From CAHJXG01 sp963850595 (GTDB lineage: Bacteria; Pseudomonadota; Alphaproteobacteria; Acetobacterales; Acetobacteraceae): 64,000 nt of DNA. Shown piece after piece: positions 18,925 through 27,037 of the stretch. Every line of letters begins with the position of its first letter. Positions within the stretch are counted from its first letter, which is position 1. Position numbers and translations under genes: made by a program. A model generated the notes under the pieces. That model was not told the origin of the DNA. It saw only the letters and a list, made by a program, of their open reading frames with translations, and ran no database searches. The stretch spans positions 186,001 through 250,000 of the forward strand of contig CAWKLS010000005.1 of the NCBI GenBank assembly GCA_963850595.1, given 5' to 3'.

Positions 18925-19950
18925 ATGACAAAGCCTTTGCTACGCGTCCTGGCCGGTGAAGCGGTCTGGCCGCCGCCGATGTGGCTGATGCGTCAGGCCG
19001 GGCGCTATCTGCCGGAATACCGGGAGCTGCGTGGCCAGGCGGGCGACTTCATCAGCCTTTGCACCACGCCGAAGCTCGCCGCCGAGGTGACCCTGCAGCC
19101 CATCCGCCGTTATGGTTTCGACGCGGCCATCCTGTTCAGCGACATCCTGATGCTGCCCTGGGCGCTCGGCTACGGCTTGGCCTTCAAGGAGGGCGAAGGC
19201 CCGGTGCTGCCGCGCCTGACGACGGGCCAAGAGGTGTCGGCGCTGGATCCAAGCCGAGTCATGGACGCGATCACTCCGATCCTCGAAACGGTGCAGCGCA
19301 CCAAGGCCGGGCTCGACGACGCAACCACGCTGATCGGTTTCGCCGGCAGCCCCTTCACCGTCGCCTGCTACATGGTCGAGGGTGGCGGCTCCAAAGACTT
19401 CGCCCGTATCCGCGGCATGGCGCATGGCGAACCCGTATTGTTCACATCGCTGATCGACGTGCTGGTTGCCTCAACGGTCGAATATCTGTCTGCGCAGATC
19501 AACGCGGGCGCTGACGTGGTGATGCTGTTCGATAGCTGGGCCGGCGTGCTGTCGCCGCGGCTGTTCGGGCTGCACGTGATCCAGCCGACGCGGCGCATCG
19601 TGGACGCCCTCCGTATCCGGCATCCCGGCACCCCCATCATCGGCTTCCCACGGCTGGCCGGGGTGCTGGTCGGCGCCTACGCCGCGCAGACCGGCGTCGA
19701 TGCCGTGGCGCTGGACACCGGGGCCGAGCTGTCGGTCGCGACTGGGCTGGTGCCAGCGGCGGTGGCGACTCAGGGCAATCTCGACCCACTATCCCTGGTG
19801 GCCGGCGGCGAGGCTCTGGCGGCCGAGGTTCGCGGCGTGCTGTCGGCCGTCCGCGGCCGTCCGCACATCTTTAACCTAGGCCACGGCATCGTGCCGCAGA
19901 CGCCGCCGTCGCACGTGGCGGATTTGGTGGCGCAAGTCCGGGCCGCATGA
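18925..19950 (+). CDS. hemE: Uroporphyrinogen decarboxylase
   Basis: A 341-residue enzyme that converts uroporphyrinogen III to coproporphyrinogen III in heme synthesis. PPMWLMRQAGRYLPEYRELR (residues 17-36) is the diagnostic N-terminal signature with substrate-binding arginines. YGFDAAILFSDILMLPWALG (about 65-84) carries the catalytic aspartate, and NLGHGIVPQTPP near the C-terminus is the second signature. Length is normal. It is the first rightward gene from the candidate origin and is followed by hemH after 47 bases, giving a heme cluster. Confidence 0.97.
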   Translation: MTKPLLRVLAGEAVWPPPMWLMRQAGRYLPEYRELRGQAGDFISLCTTPKLAAEVTLQPIRRYGFDAAILFSDILMLPWALGYGLAFKEGEGPVLPRLTTGQEVSALDPSRVMDAITPILETVQRTKAGLDDATTLIGFAGSPFTVACYMVEGGGSKDFARIRGMAHGEPVLFTSLIDVLVASTVEYLSAQINAGADVVMLFDSWAGVLSPRLFGLHVIQPTRRIVDALRIRHPGTPIIGFPRLAGVLVGAYAAQTGVDAVALDTGAELSVATGLVPAAVATQGNLDPLSLVAGGEALAAEVRGVLSAVRGRPHIFNLGHGIVPQTPPSHVADLVAQVRAA

Positions 19951-19997
19951 CCTCATAGCCGCTTGACTAGGGCTTCTTACTGGCCAAGTTGGCAACT

Positions 19998-21086
19998 ATG
20001 CCCCAACGCAAGATCGCCGTCGTCCTGTTCAATCTCGGCGGGCCTGACAAGCCCGCCTCGGTTCGGCCATTCCTGGTCAACCTGTTCAAAGACCCGGCCA
20101 TCCTGCGGGTGCCGTTCTTCGTGCGCCCCTTGCTGGCCCGCGTCATCGCGCTAGCCCGCGTCAAGGCCGCCAGCGCCAACTACGCCATCCTGGGCGGCAA
20201 ATCGCCGCTGCTCGAACTGACGGAGCAGCAGGCCCGCGCGCTGGAGGCGGAGCTGTCCGACATGAACGTCCGCTGTTTTGTCGCCATGCGTTACTGGCAT
20301 CCATTCAGCATCGCCGCTGCCCGCGACGTAAAGGCGTGGGAGCCGGACGAGGTCGTGCTGGTGCCGCTGTATCCGCAATACTCCACCACGACGACCGGCA
20401 GCAGCCTGTCGGCCTGGCGGGAGGCGGCGGCGCAGGCGGGACTGGTCACGCCGGTCAGCACGCTGTGCTGCTACCACTCCGATCCCGGCTACGCCCGCGC
20501 CACCGCCGCCATGGTGCGCCGCGCCTACACCGATGCCCGGGCCGCGCTCGACCCCGCGGTGCCGCTGCGCATCCTGTTCTCTGCCCACGGCCTGCCGGAG
20601 AGCATCGTCAAGGCCGGCGATCCCTACCAATTCCAGGTCGAGCGCACGGTCGCCGCGGTCGTCCGCTCGCTGGACATGCCGGACCTGGATTACACCGTCT
20701 GTTTTCAATCGCGTGCCACCCCGCAGAAGTGGATCGACCCTAGCACCGAGGTCGAGATCGAGCGTGCGGCGCATGACAAGACCGCGGTCCTGGTGGTGCC
20801 CATCGCCTTTGTCTCTGAGCATTCTGAGACCCTGGTTGAGTTGGATGTCGAGTATCGGGAGTTGGCGGAGAAGGAGGGCGTGCCGGGCTATTACCGCTGC
20901 CCGGCGCAGAACAGCGACCCCGGATTCATCGAGGCACTGGGCGAACTGGTGCGCATGACCCTGGGGCGCGGCCCCGGCCTGTGCAGTTTCGTCGGCGGCC
21001 GCACCTGCCCGAAGCCGTTCGGCGATTGCCCGCACGCACGCGCCGGCGCGGCCCAGCCAGTGCCGGCGCTGGCGCAAGTCTCGTGA
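19998..21086 (+). CDS. hemH: Ferrochelatase
   Basis: Ferrochelatase inserts iron into protoporphyrin IX, the last step of heme synthesis, at the cytoplasmic membrane face. The ATG at 19998 gives MPQRKIAVVLFNLGGPDKP, the standard N-terminus; a TTG nine bases upstream is less likely. Catalytic segments include RYWHPF (about residue 95), LFSAHGLPESIVKAGDPY with the metal-binding histidine, and PIAFVSEHSETLVELDVEY with the conserved glutamate. A cysteine-containing C-terminal tail follows (CSFVGGRTCPKPFGDCPHA). Its stop overlaps the next gene's GTG start, so the HAD gene is translationally coupled. Confidence 0.96.
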   Translation: MPQRKIAVVLFNLGGPDKPASVRPFLVNLFKDPAILRVPFFVRPLLARVIALARVKAASANYAILGGKSPLLELTEQQARALEAELSDMNVRCFVAMRYWHPFSIAAARDVKAWEPDEVVLVPLYPQYSTTTTGSSLSAWREAAAQAGLVTPVSTLCCYHSDPGYARATAAMVRRAYTDARAALDPAVPLRILFSAHGLPESIVKAGDPYQFQVERTVAAVVRSLDMPDLDYTVCFQSRATPQKWIDPSTEVEIERAAHDKTAVLVVPIAFVSEHSETLVELDVEYRELAEKEGVPGYYRCPAQNSDPGFIEALGELVRMTLGRGPGLCSFVGGRTCPKPFGDCPHARAGAAQPVPALAQVS

Positions 21087-21760
21087 CTCCAAGCCCGTTA
21101 CGTCTGGTCATCTTCGATTGCGACGGAGTCTTGGTGGACAGCGAGGGCCCGTCAGCGCGGGTGACGGCGCGTGAGGTGAGCCTGCTGGGCTGGCCGATCA
21201 CGGCAACTGAGGCTATGACGCGGTTTATGGGCCTACGGCTGTCTGATCTGCCGGCGTTGATCACGGCGCAGACCGGGAGGCCGGTGCCGCCTGGTTGGGT
21301 GGAGCATATTCGCGGACGCCTGATCGATACTTTGGCTCATGAGGTTGAGGCGCTGCCTGGCGCCGCCGCGGCGCTGCGGGCGACGATGGCGCTCGGCCTG
21401 CCATACCGGATCGCGTCCAACTCCTCGCACGAGGAGATGGCGGTGAAGTTTGCCCGCACTGGCCTCGCGTCGCTGGTCGAGGGCCGCATCCACAGCGCTC
21501 GCGATGTCGCCGCCGGTAAACCCGCGCCGGACGTTTTCCTGGCCGCCGCCGCCGCGGAGGGCGTGGCTCCCCAGGCCTGCATCGTGGTCGAGGACAGCCT
21601 GCCGGGCACGCGCGGTGCGTTGGCCGCCGGTATGGCTTGCATCGGGCTCGACACGCATGGACCTGGCGATGCGCTGCGGGCGGCTGGCGCTCATCCCATC
21701 CAGGCGCTGTCCGAGCTGCCGGCGCTGTTTCGGGCCGCGATGCGCCCCGTTGCTGCATGA
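21083..21760 (+). CDS. HAD-superfamily hydrolase (beta-phosphoglucomutase/phosphatase type)
   Basis: A 225-residue haloacid-dehalogenase hydrolase, a cytosolic phosphatase or phosphomutase. VIFDCDGVLVDSEGP (residues 9-23) carries the nucleophile Asp and the general acid Asp. RIASNSSHEEM gives motif II, and KPAPDVFLAAA with VVEDSLPGTRGALAAGM gives motifs III and IV. The helical cap lies between motifs I and II, as in the CbbY/PgmB subclass. The start is a GTG at 21083 overlapping the hemH stop; no ATG fits. It sits between hemH and hemJ, so co-expression with heme genes is expected. The substrate is unknown. Confidence 0.85.
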   Translation: MTPSPLRLVIFDCDGVLVDSEGPSARVTAREVSLLGWPITATEAMTRFMGLRLSDLPALITAQTGRPVPPGWVEHIRGRLIDTLAHEVEALPGAAAALRATMALGLPYRIASNSSHEEMAVKFARTGLASLVEGRIHSARDVAAGKPAPDVFLAAAAAEGVAPQACIVVEDSLPGTRGALAAGMACIGLDTHGPGDALRAAGAHPIQALSELPALFRAAMRPVAA

Positions 21761-21798
21761 CGACTGCCGCATGACACCCGCCGTATGACCGTTCTCGC

Positions 21799-22254
21799 AT
21801 GACTATCGCCGCTTTGGCCTACGTCTATCCATGGACCAAGGCGCTGCACGTTATCTCGCTGATCGCCTGGATGGCTGGGCTATTCTACCTACCGCGGCTG
21901 TTCGTCTATCACTGCGGCGTGGCGCGCGGATCGGTTGAGAGCGAGCGCTTCAAGGTTATGGAGCGCCGGCTGCTGAAGCAGATCATGCTGCCGGCGATGC
22001 TGAGCACCTGGCTGTTTGGCATCCTGCTGGTGCTGACGCCCGGCATTGTGGCATGGTCGCCGTTCAACTGGTGGCACCTGAAATTCGCTGCGGTGTTCCT
22101 GATGACCGGGTTCCAGGGTGCGGCTGGCAAATGGCGGCGGGACTTCTTGGAGGACCGCAATCAAAAGCCGCACCGCTATTTTCGCTATGCGAACGAGGTG
22201 CCGACCCTGCTGATGATCGTCGCCGTGATCATGGTCATCGTAAAGCCATTCTGA
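21799..22254 (+). CDS. hemJ: Protoporphyrinogen IX oxidase HemJ
   Basis: HemJ is a membrane protoporphyrinogen oxidase, the penultimate heme step in many alphaproteobacteria lacking HemG/HemY. The 151-residue product has four membrane helices. The conserved segment WTKALHVISLIAWMAGLFYL is present, with the functional histidine H20 and PRLFVYH after it. FNWWHLKFAAVFLM and YFRYANEVPTLLMI complete the family pattern. It follows the HAD gene by 38 bases, in the hemE-hemH-HAD-hemJ-rho order typical of this group. Confidence 0.93.
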   Translation: MTIAALAYVYPWTKALHVISLIAWMAGLFYLPRLFVYHCGVARGSVESERFKVMERRLLKQIMLPAMLSTWLFGILLVLTPGIVAWSPFNWWHLKFAAVFLMTGFQGAAGKWRRDFLEDRNQKPHRYFRYANEVPTLLMIVAVIMVIVKPF

Positions 22255-22464
22255 GCGTCCGCGCTGAAATCTCTTGACGCCGCCGGTTGCTGATGCCAAC
22301 TGGATACCAACGATGCGGGGCGATCCCGGCATTGCCATACCAGGAACCGGCGGCCTTTGGGCCCTGTTCTCCCCCATTACGGGACAGCGCTTGCCACCGC
22401 AGTTGCGGGATCCTGGCCGGCATGACGTTCCGTTCCGCACATCTAGAGACACTGAGGCAGCCGC

Positions 22465-23739
22465 ATGCACCTCGCCGAACTCAAGGCCAAATCCCCGGCC
22501 GACCTTCTGAGCTTCGCCGAATCCCTTCAAGTCGAGAACGCGTCGTCATTGCGAAAGCAGGACATGATGGTCGCGATTCTCAAGAATTTCGCCGATAACG
22601 ACCAAGCTATCTACGGCGAAGGCACGCTGGAGATCCTGCCGGACGGCTTCGGCTACCTGCGCAGCAGCCAGGCCAATTTCCTGCCGGGTCCGGACGACAT
22701 CTACATCAGCCCGAACCAGGTCCGCCGCTTCGCGCTGCGCACCGGGGACACCGTTGAGGGCCAGATCCGCGCGCCGCGCGATGGTGAGCGCTATTTCGCG
22801 CTGCTCAAGGTCAACACCATCAACTTCGAGCCGCCGGACGCGGTGCGACACCGCATCAACTTCGACAACCTGACGCCGCTCTATCCCGACCGGAAGCTGA
22901 AGATGGAGGTCGAGAACTTCCAGTCGGTCGCCAAGGGGCCGGGCAAGGACATGACGCCGCGGGTCATCGACCTGATCGCGCCGATCGGCATGGGACAGCG
23001 CGCGCTGATCGTGGCGCCGCCGCGCACCGGCAAGACGGTGATGCTGCAGAACATTGCCACAGCCATTTCGGCGAACCACCCCGAGATCTTCCTGATCGTG
23101 CTGCTGATCGACGAGCGGCCGGAGGAGGTGACGGACATGTCCCGCACCGTGAAGGGCGAGGTCGTCGCCAGCACCTTCGACGAGCCAGCGACCCGGCACG
23201 TGGCGGTAACGGAAATGGTCCTGGAAAAGGCCAAGCGCCTGGTCGAGCACAAGCGCGACGTCGTCATTTTGCTCGACAGCATCACCCGGCTGGCGCGCGC
23301 CTACAACACCGTCGTGCCGTCATCGGGCAAGGTGCTCACCGGCGGCGTTGACGCCAATGCGCTGCAGCGGCCAAAGCGCTTCTTCGGCGCGGCCCGCAAC
23401 ATCGAGGAGGGCGGCAGCCTCACGATCATCGCCACCGCGCTGATCGACACCGGCAGCCGGATGGACGAGGTGATCTTCGAGGAGTTCAAGGGCACCGGCA
23501 ACTCCGAGATCATTCTCGATCGCAAGCTATCGGACAAGCGCACCTTCCCGGCGATCGACATCACAAAGTCCGGCACCCGCAAGGAGGAGTTGCTGGTCGA
23601 GCGTGGCACGCTGTCGAAGATGTGGGTGCTGCGCCGCATCCTGGGCCCGATGGGCATGACGGACGCGATGGACTTTTTGTTGGACAAGCTGAAATACAGC
23701 AAGACCAACCAGGACTTCTTCGACGCGATGAATACTTGA
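22465..23739 (+). CDS. rho: Transcription termination factor Rho
   Basis: Rho is the hexameric RNA-dependent ATPase that ends transcription. The 424-residue frame shows the Rho N-terminal helical domain (MHLAELKAKSPADLLSFAES), the cold-shock-like RNA-binding domain (GEGTLEILPDGFGYLRS), then the ATPase. Walker A is VAPPRTGKTVML (about residues 186-197), followed by LLIDERPEEVTDM and VVILLDSITRLARAYN (Walker B). The Q-loop KRFFGAARNIEEGGSLTI is also present. A 210-base leader without a gene separates it from hemJ; rho genes are often autoregulated through such leaders, but no specific element is seen here. Confidence 0.97.
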   Translation: MHLAELKAKSPADLLSFAESLQVENASSLRKQDMMVAILKNFADNDQAIYGEGTLEILPDGFGYLRSSQANFLPGPDDIYISPNQVRRFALRTGDTVEGQIRAPRDGERYFALLKVNTINFEPPDAVRHRINFDNLTPLYPDRKLKMEVENFQSVAKGPGKDMTPRVIDLIAPIGMGQRALIVAPPRTGKTVMLQNIATAISANHPEIFLIVLLIDERPEEVTDMSRTVKGEVVASTFDEPATRHVAVTEMVLEKAKRLVEHKRDVVILLDSITRLARAYNTVVPSSGKVLTGGVDANALQRPKRFFGAARNIEEGGSLTIIATALIDTGSRMDEVIFEEFKGTGNSEIILDRKLSDKRTFPAIDITKSGTRKEELLVERGTLSKMWVLRRILGPMGMTDAMDFLLDKLKYSKTNQDFFDAMNT

Positions 23740-23760
23740 CGGGTGGGCGGCTGAGTGTGG

Positions 23761-24348
23761 CTACTCGCCCACCTGCCGCAGACGGGTTGTCCGGTAGATG
23801 CCGGTTAGAGGCGTCCGGAAGCCTATGCTTTCCAGGACTAGGTCGCCATCGGTAATGGTATCTGGTTCTTGGGGCCAAGTGCCATCCACACGCCGGCGTA
23901 GCAATTCAGCCCGGATTGTTATGCTGCGCAGAATGAGGATCTCCTGCACACTGGGGATTGTCGTATATGTCCAGACATTGGCCCAAGTCTCAGCTTGGTT
24001 GCTTGGCGACAATATTTCGATAACTATAAGTGGATCGGTGAGAGCAGCCTCCTCGACTTCATAATCAGCGCATGTGACAGCCAAATCTGGAATGCGAAAA
24101 TTATGCTTAGCTTGCACATGCGGAATGATGCCGGGGGCGGTTACCACCGAACATGCGCCGCCTTTGTCCAGCAGATGATTTCGTAGCAGGCTACCTAGCT
24201 CATTCTGCAGAGCCCCATGGGTCCGTTTGGTCGGCGACATCGCCTGCGGCTCGCCATCAACGAGTTGCCATGCCTGGCCATCGCCGGGCTCCCAATCCAG
24301 GAACTCGTCCACGGACATCCGAACCGGAATCCTTGCTATTGCGACCAT
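23761..24348 (-). CDS. Uma2-family (DUF820) putative endonuclease
   Basis: A 195-residue protein of the Uma2 family, which has a PD-(D/E)XK nuclease-like fold and unknown biological role. Signs are MSVDEFLDWEPGDGQAWQLVDGEP at the N-terminus, PDLAVTCADYEVEEAALTDP in the core and LIVIEILSPSNQAETWAN carrying the acidic/glutamate residues. GC content is lower than in the neighbouring rho and ahcY genes, suggesting later acquisition. It stands alone, convergent with rho (22 bases apart) and divergent from ahcY. Uma2 genes are usually scattered singly in genomes, so context gives no function. Confidence 0.8.
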   Translation of the reverse strand: MVAIARIPVRMSVDEFLDWEPGDGQAWQLVDGEPQAMSPTKRTHGALQNELGSLLRNHLLDKGGACSVVTAPGIIPHVQAKHNFRIPDLAVTCADYEVEEAALTDPLIVIEILSPSNQAETWANVWTYTTIPSVQEILILRSITIRAELLRRRVDGTWPQEPDTITDGDLVLESIGFRTPLTGIYRTTRLRQVGE

Positions 24349-24417
24349 GATCTCAAGCTAACACAGCTGTCGCGTCAGATCATCAAACTCGTCGCAACCC
24401 ATTCCACGTTGCACAGT

Positions 24418-24431
24418 TAAAGATATCCTTA
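24418..24431. promoter_or_regulatory. GATATC-centred palindrome upstream of ahcY
   Basis: TAAAGATATCCTTA is a 14-base palindrome with one mismatched pair, 34 bases before the ahcY start and just upstream of an AT-rich stretch. Similar GATATC-centred palindromes have been associated with ArsR-type regulators of the SAM cycle (SahR-like), from my recollection of the family. No such regulator gene is in the window. Confidence 0.35.
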
Positions 24432-24465
24432 TATACCGCCGCGCAAAGCTCAGGAGCCCAAAACC

Positions 24466-25773
24466 ATGCCCGACGTGAACATCGCCCACGACTATAAAGT
24501 CCGCGACATCTCCCTGGCCGAGTGGGGCCGCAAGGAGATCCTGATGGCCGAAGACGAGATGCCCGGCCTCATGGCATTGCGCGCCGAATACGGCGCATCG
24601 AAGCCCCTCAAGGATGCACGGATCGTCGGCAGCCTGCACATGACCATCCAGACGGCGGTGCTGATTGAGACGCTGACGGCGCTAGGCGCCACGGTGCGCT
24701 GGTCGTCGTGCAACATCTTCTCGACGCAGGACCATGCCGCCGCGGCTGTTGCCGTGGCCGGCACGCCGGTGTTCGCCTGGAAGGGCATGGACGAGAAGGA
24801 ATTCTGGGAATGCATCGAGGCGACCGTGCGCGGTCCCGATGGCTGGGTCCCGAACATGATCCTGGATGACGGCGGCGATCTGACGAAGCTGATCCACGAG
24901 AACCATCCGGACCTGCTGCCTGGGATCAAGGGCCTGAGCGAGGAGACCACGACCGGCGTGCACCGGCTGTGGGAGATGGCGAAGGCCGGCACGCTGAAGG
25001 TCCCGGCAATCAACGTGAACGACAGCGTTACCAAGTCGAAGTTCGACAACCTTTATGGCTGCAAAGAGAGCCTGGTGGACGCAATCCGCCGCGGCACCGA
25101 CGTGATGATGGCCGGCAAGGTCGCCGTCGTGGCGGGTTACGGCGACGTGGGCAAGGGCTCGGCCGCCAGCCTGAAGAATGGCGGCTGCCGGGTGCTGGTG
25201 ACGGAGGTTGATCCGATCTGCGCGCTGCAGGCCGCGATGGAGGGCTTCGAGGTCGTGACGATGGAGGACGCGGCGCCGCGCGGCGACATCTTCGTGACGG
25301 CGACGGGCAACATCGACGTGCTGACCGTGGACCACATGCGCGCCATGAAGAACCGCGCGATCGTCTGCAACATCGGCCACTTCGACAGCGAAATCCAGAT
25401 CGAGGGCCTGCGCAACTTCCGCTGGGAGAACGTAAAGCCGCAGGTGGACGAGGTCGTGTTCCCCGACGGCAAGCGTCTGATCGTATTGAGTGAGGGCCGC
25501 CTGGTGAACCTCGGGAACGCCACGGGCCATCCGAGCTTCGTGATGTCCGCGTCCTTCACCAACCAGGTGCTGGCACAAATAGAACTGTGGACGGCACCCG
25601 CGGGCAAGTACCAGAACCAGGTTTATACCCTGCCGAAGCAACTCGACGAGAAGGTCGCCGCGCTTCACCTTGCGAAGGTTGGCGCGGCGCTAACCAAGCT
25701 GACGCCGAAACAGGCGGACTACATCGGGGCCGGTGTGTCCGGTCCGTTCAAACACGATCTGTATCGTTATTGA
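24466..25773 (+). CDS. ahcY: Adenosylhomocysteinase
   Basis: S-adenosylhomocysteine hydrolase, which splits SAH to homocysteine and adenosine and so recycles the product of methyl transfers. The 435-residue frame has normal length. Key parts are GSLHMTIQTAVLIETL near residue 50, WSSCNIFSTQDHAAAA, VNDSVTKSKFDN with catalytic residues, and the NAD-binding GYGDVGKGSAASL (about residues 224-236). The C-terminus KHDLYRY supplies the conserved Lys-Tyr that closes the NAD site. AGGAG lies about 10 bases before the ATG. It is monocistronic, followed by a GC-rich hairpin. Confidence 0.97.
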   Translation: MPDVNIAHDYKVRDISLAEWGRKEILMAEDEMPGLMALRAEYGASKPLKDARIVGSLHMTIQTAVLIETLTALGATVRWSSCNIFSTQDHAAAAVAVAGTPVFAWKGMDEKEFWECIEATVRGPDGWVPNMILDDGGDLTKLIHENHPDLLPGIKGLSEETTTGVHRLWEMAKAGTLKVPAINVNDSVTKSKFDNLYGCKESLVDAIRRGTDVMMAGKVAVVAGYGDVGKGSAASLKNGGCRVLVTEVDPICALQAAMEGFEVVTMEDAAPRGDIFVTATGNIDVLTVDHMRAMKNRAIVCNIGHFDSEIQIEGLRNFRWENVKPQVDEVVFPDGKRLIVLSEGRLVNLGNATGHPSFVMSASFTNQVLAQIELWTAPAGKYQNQVYTLPKQLDEKVAALHLAKVGAALTKLTPKQADYIGAGVSGPFKHDLYRY

Positions 25774-25785
25774 TCCTGGCATGAT

Positions 25786-25808
25786 CGTCCCGGCCGGTGG
25801 CCGGGGCG
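25786..25808 (+). terminator. GC-rich hairpin downstream of ahcY
   Basis: CGTCCCGGCC and GGCCGGGGCG form a 10-pair stem (one G-U) around a three-base loop, 13 bases after the ahcY stop. No T-run follows, so it would act with Rho or protect the 3' end rather than be a classical intrinsic terminator. Confidence 0.45.
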
Positions 25809-25930
25809 ACGCCTCCAAATCTCGTGATCAAGCCTTAATGGATTGTAACAAAGCTGTCGTGGATTAGACAGGGCGGTTAGCCTGAATAATTCATGAGGGT
25901 TGGCGGGCATAGTACAAGCCCTTGATCCAG

Positions 25931-25962
25931 CGTAGAATGTGGTTGTCGAGGCCAATTCTACG
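25931..25962. promoter_or_regulatory. Hairpin in the IS1380 leader
   Basis: CGTAGAAT (25931-25938) and ATTCTACG (25955-25962) are a perfect 8-base inverted repeat with a 16-base spacer, ending 13 bases before the transposase ATG. Such leader hairpins in insertion sequences can block translation from external transcripts; that role is inferred here. Confidence 0.45.
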
Positions 25963-25975
25963 GATCCGGAGCACC

Positions 25976-27015
25976 ATGCCCGCCAAGGTTGTATCTACCC
26001 CTGCGCTGCCCGGTTTGTCACCCATTGGCGGCAAGCCCGTGATCGCCCGCTTCGACGGTGGACATCTTTCATCCGATGGCGGGCTGCTGGTCTTGCGCGA
26101 GGTAGAGCAGCGCCTCGACGTGGCCGGACGCTTGGCGGCTTGCATCACGGACCCGCGTGACCCGGAGCGTGTTGTGCACGGGCTCGACGAGATCATCCGC
26201 TTTCGCCTGTTCATGATCGCGGCCGGTTATGAGGACGGCAACGACGCGGACCGGCTGCGCACCGACCCGATGTTCAAGCTCGCCATGGCACGGCTTGAGG
26301 ACGAGACGGCGCTGTGCTCGCAGCCGACCCTCTCACGCCTGGAGAACCTGCCCGACACGCGTACGCTGCTGCGCATGGGTCAAGCCATGGTCGATTTCTA
26401 CTGCGCATCCTTCCGCCAGGTGCCGCGCCGGATCGTGCTGGACGTGGATGACACGTTCGACACCGTTCATGGCGCGCAGCAAATGCGCTTGTTCAATGCG
26501 CACTACGATGAATACGGCTTCCAGCCCATCGTGGTGTTCGACGGCGAGGGTCGCTTCGTCACCGCCGTGCTGCGCCCGGCCAAGCGGCCGAGTGGACGCG
26601 AGATCCGCGCCTTCCTGCGCCGCTTGTTGCGCCAGATCCGCGCCAGCTGGCCCCGGGTCGAGATCCTGCTACGGGCCGACAGCCACTACTGCAGCCCCGA
26701 GGTGCTGCGCTGGTGCCGGGTGAACAAAGTTGACTATCTGATTGGCGTCGCGCCGACCAGCACGCTGCGCCGTCACGTCGAGAGCCTGGAGGCCAGCACC
26801 GCCGCGCGCTTTGCCGCCTCGGACGGCAGCTCCAAGCTCCGCCGCTTTACCGAGTTCTACGACGGCGCTGCAAGCTGGGACCGGGTCGAGCGCATCGTCG
26901 CTCGCATCGAGGCCGGGCCTGGCGGGACGGACACGCGCTTCGTCGTCACCAGCCTGCGGGGCGGCTCAGCCCGCGCCCTCTACGAGCGGCGGTATTGCCA
27001 GAGGGGCCAGGCGGA
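25976..27015 (+). pseudogene. IS1380-family transposase, 5' part
   Basis: The N-terminal three quarters of a DDE transposase of the IS1380/DUF1386 type. MPAKVVSTPALPG starts at 25976 behind CGGAG. Family segments are RFDGGHLSSDGGLLVLREVE, DGNDADRLRTDPMFKLAMAR and LDVDDTFDTVHGAQQM (first catalytic Asp). ILLRADSHYCSPEVLRWC carries the second Asp. The reading ends at RRYCQRGQAE, where the family normally continues NHIKSWK. That continuation is found 2.38 kb downstream (29396-29705). The gene is therefore split by an insertion and inactive. Confidence 0.85.
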
Positions 27016-27037
27016 GATCTACCAAGCATGATGCGTC

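Noticed and set aside
24349..24465. SAH riboswitch upstream of ahcY
   Set aside because: The 117-base leader shows no match to the conserved SAH aptamer core; the palindrome suggests protein control instead.
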